From the NCBI GenBank assembly GCA_947579605.1, contig OX388305.1, positions 38,329,542-38,393,541 of the forward strand: a DNA stretch of 64,000 nucleotides, given 5' to 3'. Source of the DNA: Athripsodes cinereus. Taxonomy: Eukaryota > Arthropoda > Insecta > Trichoptera > Leptoceridae. Made by a program: the position numbers and the translations under genes. The notes below the pieces were generated by a model that searched no databases, was not told where the DNA came from, and saw only the letters and a list, made by a program, of their open reading frames with translations. Shown here piece after piece: positions 33,401 through 46,800 of the stretch; position 1 is the stretch's first letter; each line of letters begins with the position of its first letter.

Positions 33401-34823
33401 ATCACTAATGTAGCTGTGGCGCCACGAGAGATAACCAACCAGTGCCGCCATCATTTTACTTTCAATTTATAATTTGTTTTAGTTGATAATATTTCAAAGA
33501 TTCCTCTATTAAATATAGTTGCTATCAGGAAACAACCAGCCCATAAAAATTGCTTCTAATGCTTATATAATACACAAGAGACAACATTTTTGTAGTTCTA
33601 TCAAAGGCTGGTTATTTCCTGCATAAATATGTACTTAATTATTTGTTACAAGAATAAAAAACAAACAATTATAACAACAAAAATTTTAAACTATTTGGGG
33701 CGAAGATAAATATTAAACAAACTTAATGGTGTAATTTTGTAGTCGTAGCCTCAATGAGCGAGATGATTGTATCACAAAACGGCAAAAACGAAACATTGCA
33801 CCTAAAACCTACAGTAGTATGCATTTTCGACGATTTTTTTCTTTAACAAGTAAGTTCAAGTGAAAATAATTTTATAATCTTTGCAACGCGTCACGTATTA
33901 ATGATTTTTACATACAATAAAATCAAAACGACACACAAACCTTAGCGCTATAATATTTAAAATATTGCGTATATTAAAATTAGTGAATTATTTCAAAGTT
34001 ACAGCTGTCTTTGTTGAAGGAATCAACTGTATTTATTATAGAGCTTTGTTTACGTTAAGTTTGAAACGAGTCAAGTCGTCACTTAACTCACAATTATTTA
34101 TAAAACAATAGTATCAGTAAGTAAATAGTTTAGATACAATAATGATTATTGAGATGCGTCATTTTTAATACATGCTGGTGCAATATGTATTATGCCAATG
34201 TAATTCGTACATACACAATGTTGATGGAACAATATTTTATATGTGTCCATCTTATAGTAGTAAAATAAGTTGTTTAGGCTGGAGTGCACACGACACATCT
34301 CAATAATCATTGCTGATTACAATATTATATTATGTTACACAATATTATGCATAACACAAATGATACAAAAATGTGCATCTTTTAAGTTGTTACATTTTTT
34401 CTAATATGTATAAATTGATATTTCAATATATAGTTGCTGTACATTCAATATGGGTCGTGTGAAATTGTTAAAATTAACATTCTTTACAACAAGAAAAGCA
34501 TTGTTTAAACTGTTTATTCTTATTTAATATTATAATTGAAATTAATAAATTGTTTGATAGAAAAAAATGGTTTAAACAATGTTTTTAATGTCCTAACAAG
34601 CAGTTGATTTCCAGTGAGTTTAATTTTTTGTGAGTGTCGTATGATCCACATTGTATGTGCAACAGCGATATATTTACGTGGAGAAGTTCCGTTTGTGAAG
34701 ACAGGGAACAATCTCGAAATGTTTTGTGTGTGATTGATGTGTATTTGCGTGAGCGTGCTATATTGAGTGAATATTATTGTTGGTAGGTTAGTGTGTGTGT
34801 CTGTTTAGTGTGTTAGCCCACGG
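30434..34823. other. Downstream flank of orb2, probably including its 3'UTR
   Basis: AT-rich DNA directly after the orb2 stop. It has decayed SINE-like bits near 30610-30660 and 31180-31250 (GAACCTGGGATATCTC) and AAT microsatellites near 31500-31590. Motifs that read TGTAAATA on the - strand (Pumilio-like) occur near 30896 and 32569. How far the transcript extends cannot be told from sequence. Confidence 0.4.
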
Positions 34824-37800
34824 CTAACACCAACGGAAAGGGACGGCTCTAGGTCTGTCTGCACCCTCCTTCACTAAAGGTTTGTGGAACTCACGTCCTG
34901 GTCGTGAGTGAATTGTTGCCCAACAGTGTTCGCAGTAATACTGAAAAATAATAAATCAATAATAGAAAATAATTTATCTACCATCATAACATGACATAGG
35001 ATTGATATTGATTTAATTCTACTTATTAATGGTTTGCAATTAATTGAAGGCATAATCTTGCGGAGATAATCTGACCACTTCACGTGACATAACATTAATT
35101 CTGTCGTATTGATTGACAATATCACTGTTATTAGTTTCTGTTCAAGTATTTTAATACAGGCGGTCTCATTGTTTAAATATTTCAATAATTATGGACTTCA
35201 AGGTAGGGCCAGTACTCTTAAATATAAAGAGGTTGACTAGGTCATTTGCTTTGCACACCAGAAAACGGACTACTAGTAAAATCGTTGAAGACTGTGAGAG
35301 AGGGCAGAAGCCCAGTAAGCTGTCCCAGAAGTAGCTGCCGAAGACAAGTTTCAAACATTTGTGTTGAAAAACTGGGTTTGGAATGGTCAGAGGTCCTGAA
35401 AGCTAGATAAACCTATATGCTATGGGCGACCAATTTAACAAGGGTAAGGAGAAGAACATGTATGAATATAATTGTAAAGAATTTTAACATAGGGTTAATG
35501 TGTGTGGATGTTTGGTAGTTATTTTACCTGTAAACACGTGACGTTGGCACAGAAGAAAGGTGCGAATTTACCCCCGCACCGAGCCCCCTGACACTCGTCA
35601 CACATCTGATCGTCCAGTACATACGGCTTCACCTCTACACGCTTATCAATGTCGCCGTGTTGCAATTGCACAAAGCGAGCAGATATGGCCGCAATGTATG
35701 ATTGTTGATTACTAAAAGCTACTCGACCTGCACCCTGTAATACATAAAAATAATGTTCAATTATTTATTTTTATAGTCACTTTATATTCTAGATAACACT
35801 ATAGGTATTATAATTTTTTATTCCTCAGCCAATGGATTTATAGATTTAGTAATGCGAGTTATTTCAGTTAGGGATTGTTGACATTTTTCTGTCTCTTTGT
35901 AGGAAGGAGTTCGAGTGACTGGTATTTTTTTTTAATTTTTTTTTTTAAAAAAAAAAGATATATCTGGATTTTGTTTGTCATAAACCCAAATACAACCTTA
36001 TACACCTTTCACAGTAAGTTACTAAAAGCTTGTGTCATGAAAGGGGAGTTTGTCAGCATCTGGTATCGAACCACGAACCCCTTGATCACGAGGCCGAGAC
36101 TCTACCTCCAGGCTATCGACGAACTCAATTATAAAAAAATGTTTAAAAATCTATATTTTAGTTTGATTTAAACATTGTCATGTGCTTATTGAAGATTTTT
36201 TTTAACCGTCTTTGTAACCTAGCTTTGTTATTTTAAATTATTTTTTTAGATATGTATTCCATGACCTAGAGGACATAATTATGTGCATTCTGAATGTATT
36301 CACAAAGAACGTCCAATATGTGATATACAACAGTATGAGTAATACTTTGGAAGGGTTCTAGTTAAGTTACATTGTCAATATATTGTGTAATATGAGCAAT
36401 AGTTCTTACTTTGGGATATTTGAGTTCTGGGTCTGTGTCTATGCCCGCATAACAGACTCCTCCGTACAGCCGATCCATTATCATAGCCAGTTCTACAGCT
36501 TTGAGAGGTCTGGGTACGCCACCAACAAAAACAGTTTTCCTCGGATCTAACGGCATGCTGGCATCTAACACAAAGTCAGCATCCCCGAGCCTCCAAGGTC
36601 TGATCTGTACAGGTTTGTCTTTGATTGTTGGCGACGACACGCACAGGTACAGCTTCTCGTCATCTGTGATGCACGCGTCCATCAGTTGTTGTACAGAACT
36701 CTCATCCTAGAACAAGAAAAGACAGATTAAAATCATCTGTGCTTGAGCAAATTATTTTTATATTATTCTCATCTGATTTTAAATTTGTGTCTTGTTTGAT
36801 CAAAAAATAAACTAAAAAATGTTTTAAGACAAGTTAGGTGTAATTTTTTTTATACAAGTGTAAGTAGCAAACACTCAAATTGCTTTCTTCCAAGTTTTAA
36901 GAAATTGAATATTACTATGTGATAAAAAGTGAGTGCCCGAGAACCACGTGGATCGAATTCTCAAGGACGGCCATGTGTTGAGTGAGAGAAATTGGCATGT
37001 GTGTATGAGAAATTAAAAGAAGTTAGATCTATATGGTGTTCCGTCCACTCTACCTGTCCACTTAGGATACTGCTTTAGTTTAGTATAGTTATATAGTATA
37101 TTTCCATATTTATTAGTTATTTTCATTATTGTTTGAATATGTAGATATAATATAGGTACCTGAAATAGTAAGAAGGCATATCCTTTGGGTGGAAAGTAGC
37201 TCTTACTCTCCGCCTTATGCGGCCAGTCTACTAGCAGGGGGCCAAACCTTCTGAACGAAGATGTAATTTCATCTGAAATATACATTAAAATCATAAATTT
37301 TTACCCATTTTATTTCAACTGTGGAATAGAACAATTTAGATTTATTTCATAAAACAGCATGTAAATATAATTCAGGTAATAGAAAACATATTATTTTTTT
37401 GACATTAATATAACGATGTGTATGTTCATTAATACTTATCGTCCACTGGCTACCCTATTTGTGATAGACAAATAAAAATTTTATTTCAAATATTTTTGTA
37501 GATGTATGGTAATCTAGCGCACATCACCTTCATCAATATCAGGTGGTAGTCCTCCGACAAAGACTTTTCTTGAAAATCTTTCTCCTCCTGATTCCGAGCC
37601 GCCACTGGTGGGTGATGAGCGAGCTGGTGATCCGCTTACTATTCCTGACAACCCTAGAATGAGAATGCACATTATAAGATATTATGTTTCAAAACAATTA
37701 TAAAAACAAACTGCATCATGAGAAATCAATTATATTTGTCAAGAATAGAAAATTATTAATTCATTTACATTCTTATAACTTGTATCTGAGGAAGTGTTTC

Positions 37801-40800
37801 TTAATGAATTTTAATTTGAAACATACTCAAATATTTCCCAACATCTTCACAGTGAGCAAAATAGTTGTGGCAGCAGGAGAATTTGAACCTTTAAACTCTC
37901 AAATGGAACCCTACATTTTATCATCGGACGACTGACTACTTAAATCAGTAGCGATGTTCAGTTAGAGCAAACAGTCTAGTTTAAAATATATTATGGGTCT
38001 TAGGATTACGAGAGAATCTTAAGAGTGGGGAACTACGAAGTCAAACGAAATATAATGCGTGTATTACCAGCTGCATGGTCCCCTTGCGTCATGCCATCTG
38101 GAGGTGCTCCCGGTACTCCCCCTACACCCTGCTGGGGATGTGTGTGTTGTGGATGGCTTTGGTGATCCTCACTGCCCAGGAAAAAGGGATACGTGACTGC
38201 AAAAATCAAAATGTGACACTTAATAACTTTTAAAATGTTTAAGCTGGCTGGTTACCTTCCTTGAGAGAAAATATTAAGGAGGAAAGAATGTTTAAATGGT
38301 GGATTTCCATCTGTTTGAGAAATTGGTGGAAATACAATTTATAGCAAAATATTTTATAGATCAATATAAAATCAAAAACTAAATTTTCTTCACACTTTGA
38401 ATTCCAAACTTTAAAATATAACCAAATTTTAAAAATCTATCACAGTTTCAATTGATCTATGATATTTTTTGAATTCATTCATTAGTTTTTGAATTTTTTA
38501 GGAATATTTAACCAGTTAGAAAGTGAATAGCCAGCACCGAAAGAGTGGTTTCCAACAGACATCTGTGGAAGCCCAAGAGGAAGGACTTTTTACCGGACAA
38601 ACAAAGGCTGAAGGTCTGCAATTATGTGAATCAAGCAATGTTTATTAACTTTAAAATATACCAAAAGTAGGTAGATTGATTTTGATAAATATAAAAGAAA
38701 ATAAAATGATTGGTTGAATTTCTAGAATATGAAAATATATATGATAAAAAAAACACACATATAGCACTAAGGTGAGTCAATTACCAAAGGAATACAAACA
38801 GCAATGTTGAAACAATATTTAGAAGAAAGTCTGTGAGAAGTAACATTGATTTAAGTAGAGGAAGCACAATTCTTTCTTATGATCTTCAGTGAAATGTGAA
38901 AAGACACAAATAGAAGTATTTAAGTTGTATTGAATTATTTAAATAGTCGATGAAAATAACGTTTACAACTTGCTTTTCTTTCTTTTAACTTACCTTCTTT
39001 TATTGCACGTTACACGTCATATGAGATCCTCAAGGACGAGTTTGTAGTTTAAGGAATAATAGGTGGGTTTCAATGAGCAAAGTGCACGCAGACTAAGACT
39101 GCAAACAAATGTTTCTTTTGGCTCTTCATCTTTTTGTAAATAAAGACAATAAAAGAGTCAAAACAGTTTCTTTTTATGCTTTCCTCTCCTATTGTTCACA
39201 AAGTATAACAAGGAGATAAAAACATTTGTTTTTGTTGATTCACAGTTTTGATGTGAACACTGCTTATAACAAAAAACAAATTTATTGATTGAGTTTACAT
39301 TTATTTTGTATAACTTCATGTTTATATATGGAAAAAAACACAATTGGTTTTAGTTATACTTAATATTTAATTGAATAGTGACCTGGTTTCAACATAAAAA
39401 GTCACTGTCAAACTCTTTTGTTTGAGTTTGATAATTACTTTGTAAGTCGAAACCAGGTCACTATTCAATTAAAACTAAAACCAATTGTATTTTCTTCCAT
39501 ATATAAATACAAGTTGGTGTTTTTATTTAGCAAGTATATAGAAGGATACATATTTCATCTTTCTAATATACTCTCAATCAGCGTAGAAAGGTGTTTATTA
39601 TCATTATAATTAGGTACAATAATTCATATTTGATTGATCAGCATAATAACCTGAAGCTCTTGCACCATCAATTCCAGTTTTAAACCATAACTGTTAGGAT
39701 TGGTGAATGCACCATGGGTAAATTGTGCTTAAACCACCCTTAATTGATTTGTAATCATCGGTACACCTTTTCTACTTCCTGCGAAATCTGCTGATTATGC
39801 AGATGAGGTGTCTTTTGTTATTCTTAGTAATTGATGTTATAGATGTATACATGGAAATCAATTAAGATTCTTGTTAGAAAAGATTTTTTTGCCTCCATAT
39901 TAAATTTTCCTTTATTTGGACGGTACAGTTTTAAGATGTCATATTATTTTGCTATTTACAAGAATTGAAATCATAATTTTTCAACAAATTTTATTGTATA
40001 TTTTAAAGAGTTGCATGTTGGCACCAACATTTTCATAATGGAGCTAGCGGGGATGCTCAAAAGGTAAATATTTAAAAAGTAGTCTTCAATGTCTGCTTAT
40101 AACTATATATTATATAACTTATGAAAGCAAGAACTATAACAAAATCGCGTGGGATTATAAAAACTAGTAAAATATCATTATTTAAAACATGAAACTAGGT
40201 TTGTTTAACATGTTTCCTGTTTAAGTCCGTAACATGAATATTTAACTAATAAAATAAATCAGTACACGCATTATGGGTACTAAATCTCCATTGAAAAATG
40301 TGTAGGTATAATTATTTTGTATGAAAAAATAACAAAACTGTTCAAAATATTTGAAGGAATGAAAGTATTTGTCCAGTGTAAAGCACATCATCAACAATTA
40401 CCAGTATGGTACAAACATCTTCAACAGTTCAATTTTATTAGCATCTGGTAGACTAATTTGATTAATGCGCCATTTTAATACTTCTTATGCTATGCTTAAA
40501 CTTCGATGAGGAAGAATAATATATTTTCGTCATCGAAGACATACTTTGTTTCATATTATTGTGAGTGATATTTTATCAAAAATGATAAAATTTCATGTAT
40601 TTATTAGTACAGAGTAAAGTTTGCTCCATTTGTGGAAATTTTCGTCGTGAGAATTTTCCATGGTTATAACAATTTTTCAAACAAGATTAATGGGAGTAAA
40701 TTTAATTTTTATATGTTTATAAATGCCTATTTTTTAGTTAAAAGATTAATAAAGTGCAGATACTTAGATGTGCTACAAGATAAATGAGTAAATGATGTGT

Positions 40801-43800
40801 TAAAAATGTGCGGGATGTAGAATTTTGGTGGGATGTAGAATTTTGGTGGGATGTAGGTGTAGGTAAATAAATTAATAAAGGAAAAAGGTGTTAGGAACTC
40901 ACTGCGTCGAGCTTGATGATGGGTTATTCTTATGAATGTAGTTGGAGGATTATAACACGACATATTCATTGTGAAATGGGTTGTTTTCTTCTTTGTATTT
41001 AAGACAAATCAAACGACATACGCTGAAGTCGACACCGCCGTGAAAATATTTTCCAAAGAATGGCGGGAGACAAATGAACAGAGATTCAGTGTTACTAGGT
41101 TAGAAAAACGTTTTCTGAACAAAAGGCTACTGACTAAAATGAATCTTTTTTTATTTTAAAGGCATACATTTTACGTAAATTATATTATAAAATAATTTTA
41201 ACGCATGAACCACAACAAACTTTATTCTAATTATTATTTATACATACTGTAGGCATATAATAAAGAACATGAGGCAATAATATTAGCTATTACTGCCTCG
41301 TGTTCTTTTGTTATTCACTTCATTATAGGTATCTACCTACTCGGTCACAAATAAAAATATAATATGAAGGTTGTTTTCAAAGATGAAAGTAAAATTTCTA
41401 GAAATGTTATATGTTGATTTTCTTTATTCGACAAATTGTTATTAAATTATTAGGCGGTTAAAATAAACGGTTGAAGATATGATTTTGACATTTATTTTTG
41501 TTCTTTTCAAAACCTTTCGCACAAACTTACGCGGGTAGCCTGTAGCTATGTAGCAATATTTCGAAATTTTGATAGGTAGGTACCTGATTAAATTTTGTAT
41601 ATTTTTATATGGCAAGAATTTTTCATAGCAAAAATAGCACGTTTAAAAACGTTCCATTCCGACAAAAAATGTGGCTCTTGGCACTCCCTGGTAAGAAATT
41701 TTTTTTTTCTTAATATTATATCTCGGTTTGTTGATACTATACTAGTTATAGAGTATTATTTGTCTATATACCTACAATATATCCGTGTGGTATAAGTATA
41801 TTATCTCTGATAACAATATAGTCACATATGGTATCGGCATCATGTGCGTTGGTATTTTTCAGTCGAGAGAAAATTACTTGTGTTTTCGTAATTCTTTTTT
41901 AAAATTAGTTGTGTTTTTTCCAATCATAGGAAACGTTTTGAGAACCATAGTCTAGTTCATAATTCCACTTCCCCAACCCTTTTTGTCGTCAATAAAAGAA
42001 ATTGCTCAAGGAGTAAGATAATTGATACCGAGAAATCATTCACTTAGATACAAACATTTTTCAGAATAAATCTTGTGATCTTTTTCGTTGAAAGGGCCAA
42101 ACACGTGGCTTGTTGTTAACCCCGTGATTTGGACATTATTCATACGTTTAACCCTCTTCGTAATCAACGGGCATTAATTAATCTGATTAGGTATTGCTTA
42201 CGAATATAAAATAATATTATTTATATTCGTCAACTTCAATTATATATTTTATAGAAACATGTAGGCAGGGCCGTCTTTGAATACGTTGGGGTTCCTAGTC
42301 ACAGTGGTGGTACGGGGAGTCGGTAGGGGTAGACAAACTGCATGTAATAAACAATAAATAAATAAATATGCAAGTCGCTCTCTGCGTGCCAAATAAAATA
42401 AGACATTTTATGGGTATTGAAGGTATCGAATGTTTTATTTGTATACGAATACCTGTTTTTTTTTACAGAACATTCGAAAACTTACAGAAATGAGTGGGAG
42501 ATCTATTTTTTTGTCGGGATCTTCACGGATATTTTATATTTTCCAAGTGTAATTTTTTTATATTATATTCCCGGATGGAGTCTTCGTTGCAAAGAGCACA
42601 CCCGAAATTTTCTTAGGGGCGCGGGATAGTTTCTACTTCAATTGATATTAGTTGGTGGAGTCCTTGGCAAAAAAGTCTCCTTCTCTTTTCTGTAAGATTT
42701 TGACTGTTCTGTAGAAGGATAAATGGAAGTCCTCAGACTTCTGCGCTATCCGGGTGGTCGGTGGGTCCTTCAATGTTCTGTAGAAGGTAGGTATTCGTTA
42801 AATATCACAAAAAAGCCAACACCTTCAGTTCACCACTGATGATGATGTATCACGCAGAGAGACAGAGAGTTAGATTATAAGAAAAAGGGGAAGGGGGTTG
42901 GTTTCATTGTAATAATTATTTTCATCAGCTATTGACGATATTTTATTTTGTATATAAGATGGTGACTATGTAATTATATTAAATTTATTTACTTCTATAC
43001 AGTTATTTTACTACTGAAATAATGTTTCTTTAATTTAGTTTTGCTGTTTGTTTTTTTAGTTGTCCAACTAATAGATATCTATAATGTTTCACAACATCCA
43101 TGTAGGTGTGGGTAAACTACTTGGTAATAAACTCACCGTCATGCAACTGGACATGTGACAATGATTGTAGAGTGTTCGCATTGCAGTTGATAAAACCTGT
43201 AAACAAAATAACATCAAATTGTAGAAAATTTACTTCTTAATTATTATAGCCTATTGTTATATACAGTGGTACCTCGACACACGAGTTTAATTCGTTCCGC
43301 AATCTTGCTCGTATTTCAAATTACTCGTATCTCAAAGCAAATTTCCCCATTGAAATTAATTGGAACTGCCGTCCGTTCTAGTCCCCAAAATGTCACCCCA
43401 GTTATTTTTGTTACCTACGTGTTTTTGAATAAGAAAAATGTATTTATAAATGACAAATATTGTACAAAAACATAATAAAAGAGAATATAAAAAAATGAAC
43501 AAGATTTATTTCGATTAATTTTCGTCACTGTTTTTCTCTTCACTGGTCTTTGCTTTTTTCGCCACACTTTGATCACTTTCACCTGTAGGCCGTTTAAAAA
43601 AAACATGTCTAAGGAGGTTTTTCTTCCTCCCTTTCAGAATGTTCCCAAAATAAGTTAGGCAAGTATCAAATTTTGTTCGTATTTCAAAGCAAAAAATCGC
43701 TCGCTCGATGGCTCGTATGTCAAAAAACTCGTATGTTGGGGCACTCGTATGTCAAGGTACCACTGTATAGGTATATATAATAACTACTGACTCAGTTGTA

Positions 43801-46800
43801 AAATAGTGTGGTAGTGTGGTTTGTGAAGAGTGTGGTAGTGTGGTTTGTGAAGAGTGTGGTAGTGTGGTTTGTGAAGAGTGTGGTAGTGTGGTTTGTGAAG
43901 AGTGTGGAGTCTACGGTAAAGAATAGGCCTCCCTCTCTTTTCAGTTTCCAAAGTTTGAGAGAGGAATGTGGCATGGAAGTTGATGTAGTAACAAGGATGA
44001 ATATAAATAAGTGACGAGGGTTTGGACATATGGAAAGAGTGAATGAGGACAGAATGACCAAGAAGATATATTTGTCTGAGAGGAATGGTGCTCGGAGACG
44101 TGGACGGCCGGGGATCAAATGACAAGATCATTTAAATCAAATCCTTCAAGACGGTCACGTGTTGAGCGCATGAACGTGAGAGCATGCATGAGGAATTGTA
44201 CGACAGTGAAAGAAGCGAAAGATGTATGCAAAGATAGAAAGAAGTGTTGCTCGATCCTTTCTGACTACCCCGCGAGGGAAGCGGCGTGATGGTATGTATG
44301 TAATTCAGGGATGTTGCGAATATTCGCATCCGCATCCGCAAATGCGGAGCTTCCGCATGTATTTGGACATCTGCATCCGCATCCGCATCCGCAATAATCG
44401 ATGCGGATGTTCACGCGGATGCGGATGTAAGACAATTTGCGACAAGAAAGAAATGGGGCGGGTTCGGCGAATGGCGCGTGCCGTTCGTACTTGACATTAA
44501 CAAATGGGAACAAAAAAATTGGTGACAAGATCCGACGCGTTTTTATTTTTGCCGGTTTTATTTTATTTTTTTAATTTTTTTTGCCGGTATTTGCAAATAA
44601 CAAAAAAAAATATTTCGTCAAAAAAAACATAATATTATTGTAGCAACAATTTCGTCACATATTTGACAGTGGGGCCTACCAACTAAGATAGTTCCTACTT
44701 TTTTTCTATAACATCTTAAACATCCGCATCCGCATCCGCGGATGTGAGCCTTCAAAAATCCGCATCCGCATTCACATCCGCGGATGTGTAAAAATCGACA
44801 TCCGCAACATCCCTGGTATGTATGTACATTCAAGATGGGTGACATAACCCATCGCTGCACGATGGAATATGTTAAATTAAATGTCTTATTCGTTATTTTG
44901 ACGAACACCCGTCAAGCCATCTTATCAATAATTATTATTGTACTATCACACCTCAGACACTTAAATAAACTTTGATGAACTTTCTATATCGTTCTCGTTA
45001 TGTGTACAAACCATCCAATTGTCATCGTCTGCGAATAATGGAAATGTCATCTATTTACTGACGAGACAGAAAATAGAATCGATACAAATTTGATCGCGGC
45101 GAATATATTTTTTTTAATGATTAACTTTGCAATAATATTATTCCAATATAAATGTCGGCAAAAATATTCGTCTGTCAATTTAAATACCCAAAATTAATGT
45201 GTTTATTACTTAACAATTTAAACGTAATAGGCCAATTGATTAAATCAGCCTTTTTGTCAAAAAACCGGTCAAATCACAAAATATTCAGTGTTACAACTTT
45301 TTTCTGATTTAAAACAGGCATCTTTAAGCAGAAGAAATGAAAAAAAAAACAAATTTATTAATTCCTTACTGTACATTGATTACAAACAATTACATAAAAT
45401 ATTAACATTCAAGTTAGATACAATCAATATACAGAGGGCGAGTTTATGTATGTATCTAATAATTATATATTTTTTTTTAAACAATATATCGTCTAACACT
45501 TATTTCACTTATTCACTGTGTCTTGTTTCATGGGTGTGCCCCAGGAAGAGGCAAAAGGGTCAGCGCTCCCCCTTCCCATTCTCTTGAAAATAGTAAGAAA
45601 GCAGTACGCAAAATAAGTATAAAGCTTCCCACTAATGGGACAGACATGTATACAAGTTATTCTTCTCGTATCATAAGAAATAAACTTTGGACGAGTGGTA
45701 TACTAATCACTAAATCAACGTATGTCTACCTTTTGTAGGAGTAGGTAGAGTCCCTCGTGGACAATAATAGGTCTTCTGTGTACTGTGATAGGTACTTATC
45801 ATCTAAGTGATATTTCTTAAAGAAGGTAAGGTGAGCTACTAAACATATTAGACTTTTTCTTAGTTTTTTGTCAAGAAGTCGATATTCTCGTTTTACCTAT
45901 AACTTGTAGGTACTTACACAAACCAAGATTTCGACAAATCTATCACTTTCTAATTTCACACTTGAACGACAAAATAACAAGTTGGCATATAAATAAAATA
46001 AATAAATAAATATGGTTAAAAAGTGAAGTAAACGATGCGATTCTTTACTTTTTAAATTAACAATGGCATTTTATATTTGGTTCTGTTTTGTGATGTAATG
46101 AAGTTTCGTATTATAAACTTATTCGATTATGAGTATTTTGCCATGAAATTAACGGGAAGATTTTTTGTATTTGTACAATAAAGCAATTCTTAAAGTGGGG
46201 TCAGTGGCGTAGCTAGGGTCATCTGCGCCCGGGGACAAAGTCTGCGTCCCTTCTTGGAGTCCCCAAGAAATTTTTGAAATTTTACAGTTTATATTGTTAT
46301 AAAATATTTTATTTTTTATTTATATTGTTCATTTTCGAAGCATGAAGCATTATGAAGAATAATATTTAAACCCGAACTGATCTTTGTTAAAAAAAAACCT
46401 CATCAGCAATCCTGCATTGTGGATGTGTCATTTTGTTTATGAGTAGAATGGCGCCCCTTATGCTCCATGGGGGCGCCAAAATCGTGTTTGCCAACTGGTT
46501 TGAAATGAAGATATTTGTGGAGCTCCAAAATTTAATCTTGCAAACGTATTTGGGATACATTAGCTTACATCAAAATAAAATAAAAAAAAATAGTTTTAAT
46601 ACTCATTTTGGCGCCCCCTAATGTGGTGCCCGGGGACATATGTCCCCCCCTGCCCCCCCCCCTAGCTACGCCACTGAGTGGGGTAGACAGTCGATGACCC
46701 GCGTATGTAATGAATAAATTGACAAAAATTTTGAGTTACACTCTATTGAATTAATCTGCAACGAACTTGATTTTTCTTCTCCATTCCTCTCCAATTTTTC

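Larger units (their letters stand above)
38197..43136. other. orb2 intron 2 (about 4.9 kb)
   Basis: It holds the palindromic element at about 39312-39513, short tandem copies of GGGATGTAGAATTTTGGT at about 40825-40860, a compact hairpin at 41268-41312 and a SINE/LINE mosaic at 42280-42780. No further coding exon was recognised. Confidence 0.5.

Noticed and set aside
43784..44131. Two overlapping ORFs of over 100 aa with HTLHKPHYHTLHKPHY repeats on the - strand.
   Set aside because: They are the antisense of the 24-bp minisatellite and the RTE fragment; the repeats come from the DNA repeat, not from a protein.
44222..44908. Cys-rich ORFs (RGCGCKT, CGCGCRC and similar) on both strands.
   Set aside because: Produced by the GCATCC/GGATGC repeats of the hAT-like element.
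45523..45738. 71-aa ORF in a slightly GC-richer patch of orb2 intron 1.
   Set aside because: No splice context, no motif; likely chance or an old repeat.
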